Origin: Bdellovibrio bacteriovorus
Lineage (GTDB): Bacteria > Bdellovibrionota > Bdellovibrionia > Bdellovibrionales > Bdellovibrionaceae
Length of the DNA stretch: 64,000 nucleotides
NCBI RefSeq assembly: GCF_001592735.1
Contig: NZ_LUKE01000003.1
Location: 248,001-312,000, forward strand
Direction of reading: 5' to 3'
Shown: piece after piece, positions 52,216 through 61,178 of the stretch
How positions within the stretch are numbered: the first letter of the stretch is position 1
How the letters are laid out: each line of letters starts with the position of its first letter
The notes under the pieces: generated by a model
Told to the model about the DNA's origin: nothing
Database searches by the model: none
Seen by the model: the letters and a program-made list of their open reading frames with translations, nothing else
Made by a program: the position numbers and the translations under genes

Positions 52216-54308
52216 GGACTTGCTCGGTTTTGCCATCGTTTGGTGAAAAAATAAGTGCCCACAGTCAGCAGGATCCACAGGCCAATTCCTAAAGTTAAAT
52301 AAATCACCGTCTTTTTTGTGGGATTTAAAAAGACTTGAGTCAGGGAGTCGCCAACAAGGCCTTTAACGATAAAGGCCGGCAGAAAGCCTAAGAAAGTTCC
52401 CAATATAAAATCAATAAAGCGCACCGACGATATGCCTGCCGCGATGTTCACTAAGCTGTAAGGAGCAATTGGAATCAAACGCAAGATTGTGACCCCTATC
52501 ACGCCGGTCTTTTGAAATTTCGCATCAATACTGCGAATGCGATCGCCCAAAAATCGTCGCGTGCCCTTAAGACCCGCCCAGTGACCCAGACCAAACATCA
52601 CTGCCGCACTTAAAAGAGCTCCCGTCATTCCATAAATGGGTCCCCAGAGCGACCCGAACACGGCCGCGGTTAAAAGCGACATCAGCGTCACCGGAAAAAG
52701 AACAAAACCCCCAGCCACGTAAGCAGCGCAGACGATCAAAAAGGACCAAGGGGAGGATCGGGCACTTTTTAAAAATGCGTGGATGGATTCTGTTGAAAAC
52801 CAAGAGATATGATTTCGCACAAAAGAGCCGATAATCATAAAACTGACTAAGGCCAACAGCAATGAAATCACCAAAACTTTACGCGGATTTTTTAAATGTA
52901 AAGTTTTTTGAATGTCCGTGTCTTCAGGATCCGCAAAAGTGGAAGCCATGCTTTGAAAGGTCTGTGTGGTGAATTTCGTATCTTCGATTTCCCACAAACG
53001 ATAAGCATCATGTTGAATGTTAAAAATTTCTGCTAAAGGATTTTGTCTAGTGAAGAGCTCCTCAACTTCGGCCGTGGTGAGGCCCACGTGTTCGGCAATA
53101 AGATCATTGCGAATGTGTTGAATTTGTTTTCTTTGGATAAGATCCTGGGCCTCAAGGACCACGTCACATTCCGTGTCTAAATCCATGGAACGATTCGTAA
53201 GATTGGCTGAACCCACCGTGCAATGATGATCATCGACCACCAGCACTTTTGAATGAATGCGTTTGTAACAGATATTGCCATCCTGAGTTTTTATTCCCGA
53301 AGAGGCAAAGCGAATCTGATTTTCAACCCCTCGGGAAGCAATCCTTTTAAAGTCAATGCGATTGGCCCACATAGCTTCAGACTCAAAGATTCCCTGAGGA
53401 TCATAGGAGCTAATCAATAAAGCATGAAGCTCTTTATTGTTTTTTAAGGCGGCATTGAGGGCTCTTGCCATCTCTTTAGAACTAAAATATTGATTTTCAA
53501 TATATATAAATCGGGTGGCACTTTTAAAAAGGTCGCGATACATCTGATTTATTTCATGAACTTCAGATGTAGTTTCTGTTTTAGGTATGGTGCGCGCCAC
53601 AGCCGCCCGGAAGTTTTCCAAGGACACCGGAAAAGGAGGGGGCCACACGGCAGAAGGATTAAAGTCGGGGTTTTTCGCTTCATATCCGGTAGAACTTTTC
53701 CACCGTACACGCACGATTTCTGAAAAGCTTTTTACTATCGGACCGTCCATCATGATTTGCACATCATGAAAAGGTCCATAAGAGCCATTGGCGTCCATGC
53801 GTAACGGATCTTCGGGATGGTGAGACCTTTCGTCCCATCTTTGCCGCGCCAGATCCATGCCGCCGGTAAATACCAATTGGTCATCGATCAGAATGATCTT
53901 TTGATGATGGCTGCCCCATAAGGGAATCGTGCTGTCTAAATGAAAATGGATATTTTCAGGGGTGTTATTCGTCCAGACCAACTCGGGTAAAAATTCACGT
54001 TCACCCACAAAAGCCACGGAAGAATCCCAGATCAAAATATAAATATTTAATTCCGGATTTTCCCGCGCTTTTTTTGATAGCAATTCAATTAAGACTGAGG
54101 GGTCCGCGGACCGTTTCGCATCTTCCCCCCTGAGCAAAGCAATGCCGCTATCAATATCCCAACCCAAGATGAAAATACTTTTGCGAGCCCGGCTCATGGC
54201 GGCGTGCACCGCACGATAAAAATCGGCGGAGTCCACGAGCAGGGTCCCGCGTTTTATTTCATCCGTCTTCCAGCAATTCTCTGAAGGTTTAAATACCGTT
54301 TCGTTCAA
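52212..54308 (-). CDS. Phospholipase D-VTT (DedA/SNARE-associated) fusion protein
   Basis: 698 residues. The N-terminal 430 residues are a PLD-type phosphodiesterase with two HKD motifs: H135-Q-K137-D142 (HHQKIILIDD) and H352-S-K354-D359 (IHSKVLVVDD), each followed by the G-G/S-x-N type loop. Residues about 480-690 form a VTT/DedA-type membrane domain (ALLSAAVMFGLGHWAG, ILRLIPIAPYSLVNIAAG, FLGTFLGFLPAF). It may cut phospholipids (cardiolipin or PE/PG) at the membrane or make cardiolipin. Coupled to the EEP gene. Confidence 0.88.
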   Translation of the reverse strand: MNETVFKPSENCWKTDEIKRGTLLVDSADFYRAVHAAMSRARKSIFILGWDIDSGIALLRGEDAKRSADPSVLIELLSKKARENPELNIYILIWDSSVAFVGEREFLPELVWTNNTPENIHFHLDSTIPLWGSHHQKIILIDDQLVFTGGMDLARQRWDERSHHPEDPLRMDANGSYGPFHDVQIMMDGPIVKSFSEIVRVRWKSSTGYEAKNPDFNPSAVWPPPFPVSLENFRAAVARTIPKTETTSEVHEINQMYRDLFKSATRFIYIENQYFSSKEMARALNAALKNNKELHALLISSYDPQGIFESEAMWANRIDFKRIASRGVENQIRFASSGIKTQDGNICYKRIHSKVLVVDDHHCTVGSANLTNRSMDLDTECDVVLEAQDLIQRKQIQHIRNDLIAEHVGLTTAEVEELFTRQNPLAEIFNIQHDAYRLWEIEDTKFTTQTFQSMASTFADPEDTDIQKTLHLKNPRKVLVISLLLALVSFMIIGSFVRNHISWFSTESIHAFLKSARSSPWSFLIVCAAYVAGGFVLFPVTLMSLLTAAVFGSLWGPIYGMTGALLSAAVMFGLGHWAGLKGTRRFLGDRIRSIDAKFQKTGVIGVTILRLIPIAPYSLVNIAAGISSVRFIDFILGTFLGFLPAFIVKGLVGDSLTQVFLNPTKKTVIYLTLGIGLWILLTVGTYFFTKRWQNRASP

Positions 54309-54319
54309 AGTATAAAATC

Positions 54320-55123
54320 CTATCTATGTTGCGGTTTGGTTTGCGCCCCTTGCGCAGCCGCTCCTTGAGGGGCGGTCATAAAGTTTGCCATTTTTGCTTG
54401 AACGGTGTTCATAAAGGACCCCGCGATCACGTGATCTTTGCCACTCATCAAAGCCGCGAAGCCCTCTTCGGCGACTTGTGCCGGATCGTCTTTTTTGCCT
54501 TGTCCCGCTTTAGTATCCATCATGTGCGCTCGCTCAAAAAAGTTGGTATCGGTCGGGCCGGGTTGGAGGGCGGTGACAGTAATGCCTTTGTCTTTTACTT
54601 CGGCGCGAATGGCTTCAGAAAAAGACTGTACAAAAGCTTTGGTCGCGGCATAGACCGCATAATAAGGACCTGGCATGGTGGCAGCGACAGAAGAAGTGTA
54701 TAAGATTCGTCCGTGGCCTTGTTTTATAAGACGCGGTAGAACACGCTTAGTCATATGCACAAGCGAAGCGTTATTGACACCGATCATGCGCAGCTCGGTG
54801 TCTAAATCGGTATCTACGAAATCACCACAGGTACCGAATCCCGCATTCATCGCAATGGCTTCAACAGAAGCCCCCAAAGAGTCAATTTTGTCGCAAGCTT
54901 TCTGTACCTCAGAATACATAGAAAGGTCGGCTTGCAAGGTTTCAACATTCACGCCCAAAGCGCGAAAAGCATTGCCTGCATCCACAATTCCTGGATCTTC
55001 GGCAATCACTAAGAGATCAAAACCATTTTTAGCAAAAACCTTCGCTAATTCATAGCCGATGCCGCTCGAGGCTCCGGTAACAACGGCCAGAGGTTTAATT
55101 TTGTCAGATACTTCTTTTTCCAT
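54320..55123 (-). CDS. Short-chain dehydrogenase/reductase
   Basis: 267 residues. Rossmann NAD(P)-binding motif TGASSGIG (residues 16-23), the NAG segment (AMNAGFG), catalytic Ser about 144 and the Tyr158-x-x-x-Lys162 pair (YAATK). The position of an early acidic residue instead of a basic one does not settle coenzyme choice. Substrate unknown. It precedes the PLD-VTT gene by 11 bases on the same strand and may share its promoter. Confidence 0.88.
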   Translation of the reverse strand: MEKEVSDKIKPLAVVTGASSGIGYELAKVFAKNGFDLLVIAEDPGIVDAGNAFRALGVNVETLQADLSMYSEVQKACDKIDSLGASVEAIAMNAGFGTCGDFVDTDLDTELRMIGVNNASLVHMTKRVLPRLIKQGHGRILYTSSVAATMPGPYYAVYAATKAFVQSFSEAIRAEVKDKGITVTALQPGPTDTNFFERAHMMDTKAGQGKKDDPAQVAEEGFAALMSGKDHVIAGSFMNTVQAKMANFMTAPQGAAAQGAQTKPQHR

Positions 55124-55334
55124 AGATCACATCCTTTTTGTGAAAGATAAATTTTTGCTCCAAAGAACACTGTTGCAATATCTAAGCCTCGTTAGATCTC
55201 AATTCAGAGGGAAAAAGACGATATAAAGGGGGAAGTTTTTCTTCATAAGATTTTCGGCGAGGCGATTTGGTACAGTGACAAAACACAAAAATAAATAATT
55301 AAAAATTAAAGGAAACAAATCCTAAACTGCACCC

Positions 55335-56306
55335 ATGGCGACAAAAAGATCTTCAGATATTTTATTGGTGACAGATGACGAGTATATGAATGTGCTTTTG
55401 CCGCTGTTGGATCAGGCGCGAAAATCTGTCGACATCATGGCTTATTCATTTGCTATGGCCAGCGCGTCCGGAAAAATAGATTCTAAAGGCACCCCTTATG
55501 AAATTGCGCAAAAGCTGAAGGAGATCAAAGCTCAACGAAAAAATCTAGAGATCCGACTGTACATCGAGGGCCGCAGAGACACTTCCATCCGCAATCGTGT
55601 GACTGCCGATATTTTAAAAGAATATGGCGTTACAGTAAAATACGGAGCGACTCACGCCAAAGGTTTTTGCGTTGATAAGCGCTATGTTTTATTTGGATCG
55701 ACAAATTTAACCAATCAATCTTTAAGAAAAAACCATGAAACCAATATTCTTGCGGACAACACCCAGATCGCGACAGGCTTTCTGCAATACTTCGAACATC
55801 TCTGGCGCGGCGGAAAGCACGGCGGCATTCAATTAGACCCACCGATGTATGCCGATGGAGACTTTAAAGATCTGCTTTTAGAAATGATCCAAACAGCCAA
55901 GAAGTCTTTAGAATTTTCCATTTACTTTTTTGATCACAAAGAAATCCGCGATGCCTTGGTCCAGGCCCATAAAAGGGGAGTCGGGTTGAAAGGATTTATT
56001 CACGATCACGGAAGTTTTGCTTTGGGATATGTGAAACGCACCCGCCGCACGATTCATATTTTAGAGGATGCAGGTATTAACGATCTTTATTTTGCCCCGA
56101 AACATCTTTTTACGCATTCCAAGTATCTGATCAAAGATAAAAAAGAAATCGCCTTAGGGACCGGTAATTGGCTAAAAGAAGATGTAGAAATTCATCCGCA
56201 ACTGTATGTACACTTACAAGAACCAGCTTTAGCAAAAGAACTTGCTAAGCACTTACAAAGTCAGATCCAAAGTTTAGAAAGCCCCAAAAAGAATGATCTC
56301 AAATGA
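55335..56306 (+). CDS. Phospholipase D-like protein
   Basis: 323 residues. Two HKD motifs: H107-A-K109-D114 (HAKGFCVD, followed by GSTNLTNQS) and a second H-S-K-D set (THSKYLIKDKK, followed by GTGNW). No signal peptide or membrane segment, so probably cytoplasmic. It is half the length of the PLD-VTT protein and lacks the membrane part. Could act as a phosphodiesterase on lipids or nucleic acids (Nuc-like). It is divergent from the SDR gene. Confidence 0.85.
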   Translation: MATKRSSDILLVTDDEYMNVLLPLLDQARKSVDIMAYSFAMASASGKIDSKGTPYEIAQKLKEIKAQRKNLEIRLYIEGRRDTSIRNRVTADILKEYGVTVKYGATHAKGFCVDKRYVLFGSTNLTNQSLRKNHETNILADNTQIATGFLQYFEHLWRGGKHGGIQLDPPMYADGDFKDLLLEMIQTAKKSLEFSIYFFDHKEIRDALVQAHKRGVGLKGFIHDHGSFALGYVKRTRRTIHILEDAGINDLYFAPKHLFTHSKYLIKDKKEIALGTGNWLKEDVEIHPQLYVHLQEPALAKELAKHLQSQIQSLESPKKNDLK

Positions 56307-56365
56307 GTGGATATACAGTCTTCTGATAAGTTATATTATGTAACGTATAGAATGGATTTAGGTCT

Positions 56366-57184
56366 CTAAGGGGCTTTAATTCGTTTTAAATCCATCTCTG
56401 ATAGAACTTGTCCGTAATCAGGTTCGAAGTATTTGCCGACCATTTTCTGGATTTGACCGTTTTTCCTAAGCTTTTCGATGGCTGATTCTAGTATCTCTAG
56501 ATTGTCCTTAGAAAACCTCTTTTTAGAGATATAAATACCTGCCAATAACCAGGTCTTTTTATCCTGAATCTTGATAAATGCATCGGCCATGCTTGAATGT
56601 TGGCGATAGTTTTCAAATGCGGCTTCGGTATAAAAGGTCGCATCAGCACCTTTTCTTTTAAGTAAATTCATCAAATTATCATGGTCTGTTGTTTCAATAT
56701 AAACCTGTTGTTTGCGAAGCGATTCAATTTCATCTTGCTTGTACGCAAAACGCATCCCAATGACGCCGGCAAATCGTATCTTGGGATCATCCACGTAATT
56801 TTGAATATTCCAGCCTTTGCGAAATATATCAGGTCGAATCACCAAAATGCGTCGAACCTTAAGAATAGGAATAAAATCACCATACAAATCGACATTTTTT
56901 CCAGAATTTCCTAAGTTCACCATGATCATATCGGTTTTAGATTCGCGTAATAATTTGAAGCCTTGAAATGGCGGAACTTGTTCGGTAACGATTCGACATC
57001 GCGTCGCTTGACCAAGGGCCTGAGCTAAATCTTGTCCCAGGCCTTGCAGTTGACCTGTGGAATCGACATAAGAAATCGGCCAGAGATCAACAATGCTGAC
57101 AAAGAAAGTGTTCTTACACTCACCCGCTTGAGTTTGATTTTGGAACGTTAAAAAAAGAAGAAGGAAAATCAAGGCACGCATCAT
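56366..57184 (-). CDS. Periplasmic substrate-binding protein, SBP family 3
   Basis: 272 residues from the ATG at 57184; the following residues (MMRALIFLLLFLTFQNQTQAG) are a signal peptide. The mature part follows the amino-acid-binding SBP_bac_3 pattern: ISYVDSTGQLQGLGQDLAQAL at the start, TDMIMVNLGNSG in the hinge and LEILESAIEKLRKNGQIQKM near the end. No transporter genes are adjacent, so it may serve a distant permease or be a stand-alone sensor-like protein. Confidence 0.75.
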   Translation of the reverse strand: MMRALIFLLLFLTFQNQTQAGECKNTFFVSIVDLWPISYVDSTGQLQGLGQDLAQALGQATRCRIVTEQVPPFQGFKLLRESKTDMIMVNLGNSGKNVDLYGDFIPILKVRRILVIRPDIFRKGWNIQNYVDDPKIRFAGVIGMRFAYKQDEIESLRKQQVYIETTDHDNLMNLLKRKGADATFYTEAAFENYRQHSSMADAFIKIQDKKTWLLAGIYISKKRFSKDNLEILESAIEKLRKNGQIQKMVGKYFEPDYGQVLSEMDLKRIKAP

Positions 57185-57253
57185 GTTTATTATCTGCGGG
57201 CCCCAAGGCCGCGCCAAGAGTGTTTCTTAGCGCGTGTTAGATCACATTGTGAA

Positions 57254-57616
57254 TTATTCCTCAGACCAATACAAAAGATCAGCAACCACAGTGCAAGTTC
57301 TAACATCTGCAGCCAGAATTGTTGTTCCTGTATTACTTGGAGCATTCCATTGAAGTGTATAAAAGAGGATATTTTTATCACCTAAAAGGGCGTTGATTTG
57401 CGCGCGTTTCTTTTCACCATCATCTGGCAAAGCATCTTTAATCATCGCTTTAGCATCTTTTCTGGAAAGACTTGAAATACCCTCATAGCCCCAGTCCGAA
57501 GACTGCTTGGCATCTTGTCGGTATTTCTTTTCAAGAACATTTAAGCAAGCATCTGAAGTTGATGCCATGGCTGACGTACCCAAAAGCAAAGAGAATAGGA
57601 TTCCGATTGTTTTCAT
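57254..57616 (-). CDS. Small exported hypothetical protein
   Basis: 120 residues with a signal peptide (residues 1-19, ending AMAST). The mature part has two cysteines, perhaps a disulfide, and several aromatic residues near the end. No family known. It is one of three small exported proteins in a row on this strand. Confidence 0.65.
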   Translation of the reverse strand: MKTIGILFSLLLGTSAMASTSDACLNVLEKKYRQDAKQSSDWGYEGISSLSRKDAKAMIKDALPDDGEKKRAQINALLGDKNILFYTLQWNAPSNTGTTILAADVRTCTVVADLLYWSEE

Positions 57617-57724
57617 TAAAAACCCCCAAAATGTGTAAGAAAAGGTCTTACCATAGACGCGAAACTTTGAAGCCCAAAGGCTGACTTTCGACTAAAACTT
57701 ACAAAAGTAACGGCCTTAAAACGC

Positions 57725-58345
57725 TTATAGCTCAAGCTTACCTTCCATCATCCAAGGCAGTTTTAAGCCCATAAAGATATTCAGTGTTTGAGCACGTGCT
57801 TCAGCGACACTGGAAGCCTGTTTAAAGAGTTCGGGATCGACGATCTTGACAGACTGCCCATCCAAAGAAATTTGAAATTGCAGGTCGACCGGGATGATTT
57901 GATTTTCCGCCAAAACAGCGGCTTGGCGTTGAATTTCACCTAAAGCCTTTTTTGTCAGGATAAACCCACTGGGCGCCATCATGGGAATCTGCGTGTTTAC
58001 GCCTTCAAAAAACTCCATCACGGCGTATGTTTGATCTTGAATTTTTAGGGTTCCGTAAAGTTCTACGCCCAGACCTAAAGAGTTGATTTTTTCTAGCCAA
58101 GCAAGTTCGGTTTCAGAACTGGCGCGCAGTTTTTTAATAAAAACTTTTTTGTCTCCTAATAAACCTTCAAAGTGTCCCCGTGGAAGGTCTTTAATGATTG
58201 TTATTTCTTTATTTAAAAAGCGGGGGAGTCGGGCTTCCACTCCCCGTCCGTTTTCGGAGGCAAAGACCGAATGACAAGATGGCCCCGCCCAAGTCAGGGA
58301 GGCAGACAGAAGTGATATTAAGATTAAAAGACCATGAAGTTTCAC
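57725..58345 (-). CDS. Exported protein with protein-kinase-like motifs
   Basis: 206 residues with signal peptide (residues 1-20, ending TWAG). The mature sequence recalls a minimal kinase fold: a glycine/lysine strand (GDKKVFIKKL, Lys72), a helix with ELAWLEKI, a hinge (AVMEFFEGVN), a loop DLQFQISLDG (Asp154) and a DFG-like VKIVDPE (Asp170). The C-lobe is short. No ATP is expected outside the cytoplasm, so it may be a pseudo-kinase, an effector acting after translocation, or an unrelated fold. Moderate to low confidence in kinase kinship. Confidence 0.55.
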   Translation of the reverse strand: MKLHGLLILISLLSASLTWAGPSCHSVFASENGRGVEARLPRFLNKEITIIKDLPRGHFEGLLGDKKVFIKKLRASSETELAWLEKINSLGLGVELYGTLKIQDQTYAVMEFFEGVNTQIPMMAPSGFILTKKALGEIQRQAAVLAENQIIPVDLQFQISLDGQSVKIVDPELFKQASSVAEARAQTLNIFMGLKLPWMMEGKLEL

Positions 58346-58382
58346 AAGGCTTTAAGATGCAAATCCAAAGCCGAAAATAGAA

Positions 58383-58407
58383 AGGCCGATTCAAGCCGAA
58401 TCGGCCT
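58383..58407 (-). terminator. Terminator between two exported-protein genes
   Basis: AGGCCGATTC and GAATCGGCCT form a perfect 10 bp stem with a 5-base loop. On the minus strand it is followed by TTCTATTTTC. It is 27 bases after the stop of the 58435 gene. On the plus strand it has no T run. Confidence 0.7.
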
Positions 58408-58434
58408 CATAGATGGACTTATAAACTGCTTATA

Positions 58435-58842
58435 TTAGCGATAGCATTTAATTTCGGCGTTATTAAGCAGGGCTTGACCCGCCACCGACAATGTCAAAAT
58501 ACCTTCTAAAGTGCCATCTTGTGTCGGTTCTTGTTCCGGCCATTTAAGTTGCGCAATACCTTGATTAGCAATGCTGATGGCAGAAATACCACTTAAAATA
58601 AAAGGACTTTTTTCAGAGCCGACGTTAAATAATTCTTCTTTAACTGCGGTTGAAGAAAACACTTTGTCCTTCCCTAGAGTCACTTCAAATAAAGAAGGTC
58701 CCTGGCCAAAATAATCATAGCCAATAAGCACATCAATCACTTTACCATCGGCAGTTTTACCCTCACATCCCATATCTCCAGGAGTGGCGTTAGCTACAGA
58801 GACCATCATCAAAGTCATCAGAACGGCAGAAACCAGTTTCAT
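58435..58842 (-). CDS. Small exported hypothetical protein
   Basis: 135 residues with signal peptide (residues 1-19, ending ANATP). The mature part is mostly beta strands, with one cysteine near each end (DMGCEGK and EIKCYR) that could form a disulfide. No family known. A terminator follows. Confidence 0.65.
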   Translation of the reverse strand: MKLVSAVLMTLMMVSVANATPGDMGCEGKTADGKVIDVLIGYDYFGQGPSLFEVTLGKDKVFSSTAVKEELFNVGSEKSPFILSGISAISIANQGIAQLKWPEQEPTQDGTLEGILTLSVAGQALLNNAEIKCYR

Positions 58843-59061
58843 GAAATACCCTTTCGGTTTAGGTGTCTTTAGAGGGCTCTTTATATCATGCGGGACGCCC
58901 CCTTAAATGAGCTATGATGACCTAAGAAAAAGATTTCCTAACGGGTGACAAAAAAAGGGCCTCGCCACCCGCGTTATTCCCCGATTCCAAAGTGATTTTC
59001 TTGATTCTGGAGGTCCTTAGGATAGTGTTTCTCGAGCTCGTTAATTTCTCATGAGGAATTT

Positions 59062-59862
59062 ATGAAACATCTGATTTCGACTGTCTTAAGTTTGGTCATT
59101 TTCACATCTCTTATCGCTTGTGAGTCTTCAAAACATTCAAACCCCCAAGCTCCCGCAGCGGTCACTCCAGAGGCCGGACCTTCCGTTGAAGTTCAGAACA
59201 AAGACGATTCTTGGCAAAAAGAATTTCCAGGCCATTGGTGGAAGCCAGTTCCTAAAGAAGACGCCAAGTCTTGGGAAGTTTTGCCGCAAGAAGCGGGCTA
59301 TAAAGAAGTTGTTTTAAGTAAGCGCAATGAATTAGGTCTGCTTTCAAACTTTGCGGACACGCCCTTTGTGTATCGTGGCGTTTGTTATTCGACCATAGAA
59401 GGTTACTGGCAGATGATGAAGTATCCTGAAAATCCGGAGGATGCGCGCTGGGCCTGGACACCCAAATGGAAATACACGCGCGCGCAAGTTTCTAAAATGG
59501 ATGGTTATAAAGCTAAAAGTGCTGGTAATTATGCTAATGGTTTGATGGATGAAAACGATGCCAACTGGGTCACTTTTGAAGGAAAAGTTTTGGTTTTTGC
59601 TGAAAAAAATCCGGGTGAACATTATCGTTTGATTTGGGAAGCGGAAATCGAAAAGATTCGCCAAAATCCCGAAGCCCTAAAAGTTCTTTTAGCCACTAAA
59701 GATCTAAAATTGATTGCGGATCACCACAATTCGGAAAAAGCTCCCAAAGAGTGGCATTACAATGTGTTGTGGATGGAGATCAGAAGTCTGATCCAATCTG
59801 GACAGCTGTCGCTGCAAACAACGGAAGATCTGAGTTTAAGAACCTGCGGCGCTAAAAAGTAA
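59062..59862 (+). CDS. Lipoprotein with NADAR domain
   Basis: 266 residues. Lipoprotein signal with lipobox LIAC (Cys20) and a linker to about residue 80. Residues about 83-245 match the NADAR (YbiA-like) domain: LGLLSNFADTPFVYRGVCY (92-110), TIEGYWQMMKYP with Glu113 (VEHYxQ in typical members), IRQNPEALKVLLATKDLKLI, and the closing YNVLWMEIRSLI. NADAR proteins remove or process ADP-ribose, some reversing guanine ADP-ribosylation. Nearly all are cytoplasmic, so an envelope lipoprotein form is unusual. An aminotransferase gene follows after 9 bases. Confidence 0.78.
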   Translation: MKHLISTVLSLVIFTSLIACESSKHSNPQAPAAVTPEAGPSVEVQNKDDSWQKEFPGHWWKPVPKEDAKSWEVLPQEAGYKEVVLSKRNELGLLSNFADTPFVYRGVCYSTIEGYWQMMKYPENPEDARWAWTPKWKYTRAQVSKMDGYKAKSAGNYANGLMDENDANWVTFEGKVLVFAEKNPGEHYRLIWEAEIEKIRQNPEALKVLLATKDLKLIADHHNSEKAPKEWHYNVLWMEIRSLIQSGQLSLQTTEDLSLRTCGAKK

Positions 59863-59871
59863 AAATTAGTT

Positions 59872-61035
59872 ATGTTACGTGACTATTCGGGATTTTTTAA
59901 AACCCATAAAGACACTTCTTTTGTAAATCTAAACAACGGAACTTTGGGGCTTTGTCCTGATTCCGTGATTGCTCAGCAAAAAACAGAGCTCGATATCTTT
60001 GAAAAAAACACCACCTGGTCTTTGACTCATGCCTGGCCTCGGGTCTTAAAAATCCAAGAGCGTTTGGCAGAGTTTTTAAACGGCCATCCTGACGATTTCT
60101 TTTTAAGACCTAACGTAACCCTGGCCATGAATGAAATCATCATGGGGATGGCTTTGCCGGCGTCCAGTGAGATTTTAACAACCAGCCTTGAATATGGGGC
60201 GATCGTAAACATCTTAAAATACAAAGCTCAACGCGAAAACCTAAGTCTTAAGGTGATGCCGATGGACTTTGCTATGCAGAATCCGAGCGATCAGGATTGG
60301 GTGCAGGCTTTTGAAAAATCCCTGACAGCGAAAACCAAACTTGTGGTTATCAGTCATGTTTATACTAGCAATGGTCTTACGGCACCGATTGAAGAACTAG
60401 GTCGGATGTTGCGCGAAAAGAACATCTTGATGGTCGTTGATGGGGCTCACGCTCCAGGATTGATGGATTTAAGTTTTAAAGACCTTCCGCACGTGGATTT
60501 TTATGGCGGTAACTTACATAAATGGACGATGGGACCTAAGGGAACAGCTTTTGGCTGGGTTCATCCTAAATGGCATTCGATCACGTCTCCCCTTTACGGT
60601 TCCTGGACCACGGATGAGCAAACGGCCAAAGGGTATGGCTATATCAGCCCGTTCACGGCCAAAATGCTGTGGTCGCATTCACAAAGTTTTTCATCTTATT
60701 ACGGCCTAGAAGCGTGTTTTGATTTTTGGAACGAGCACGGTAAACAGGTGATCTTTGAAGAAATCAAAAAGCGCATGAGTTATTTAGAATCAGGGTTGGC
60801 TAAAAAAGGCCTTCGTCCCGTTGTAAGCATTAAAAACCAAGCAGGATTTTTAGCTTATCCCCTTGCGGCCTTTAAGTCTTTAAAGTTCGAAGAAAACATC
60901 ATTGTTTCTCCTCAAGGTAAGCTGCAGGTGGGACTGCCGAAGGTTCCGGGGGTTCCGCTCTTAAGACTGACACCTCATATTCACAATACGCAAAGCGAGC
61001 TGGATCTTGCCATTGCCATCTTAAACCCTGTCTAA
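59872..61035 (+). CDS. Class V PLP-dependent aminotransferase
   Basis: 387 residues. Fold-type I aminotransferase, class V (isopenicillin-N epimerase/cysteine desulfurase-like): VSHVYTSNGLTAPIEELG, VVDGAHAPGLMDL (Asp and His that hold the PLP ring) and the Schiff-base Lys217 in GGNLHKWTMGPKG. No mobile cysteine loop typical of desulfurases is evident. Cytoplasmic, no signal peptide. It may be cotranscribed with the NADAR gene; a metabolic link is unknown. Confidence 0.85.
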   Translation: MLRDYSGFFKTHKDTSFVNLNNGTLGLCPDSVIAQQKTELDIFEKNTTWSLTHAWPRVLKIQERLAEFLNGHPDDFFLRPNVTLAMNEIIMGMALPASSEILTTSLEYGAIVNILKYKAQRENLSLKVMPMDFAMQNPSDQDWVQAFEKSLTAKTKLVVISHVYTSNGLTAPIEELGRMLREKNILMVVDGAHAPGLMDLSFKDLPHVDFYGGNLHKWTMGPKGTAFGWVHPKWHSITSPLYGSWTTDEQTAKGYGYISPFTAKMLWSHSQSFSSYYGLEACFDFWNEHGKQVIFEEIKKRMSYLESGLAKKGLRPVVSIKNQAGFLAYPLAAFKSLKFEENIIVSPQGKLQVGLPKVPGVPLLRLTPHIHNTQSELDLAIAILNPV

Positions 61036-61107
61036 GTTCCCGACGACTGTAGCCAAGAAATGTTGGTTTCTCAAAGCGAGACAGACTTTAGAAGCGCTTA
61101 GCAGTTT

Positions 61108-61127
61108 ATAAGCACCACGATGCTTAT
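61108..61127. repeat. Inverted repeat upstream of the Fic gene
   Basis: ATAAGCA, six bases, TGCTTAT: perfect 7 bp arms in the 143-base gap before the Fic-ART gene, 51 bases before its ATG. A possible operator or small hairpin; no T run. Confidence 0.45.
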
Positions 61128-61178
61128 TGGATAGCATAGGCATTGCTATGTACATCATTGAAGGACGAGGACCCTTTT

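Noticed and set aside
59872-61035. The aminotransferase as part of the NADAR/Fic-ART locus
   Set aside because: It lacks a signal peptide and any link to ADP-ribose or AMP chemistry. Adjacency to NADAR is the only argument, so I list it as a neighbour only.
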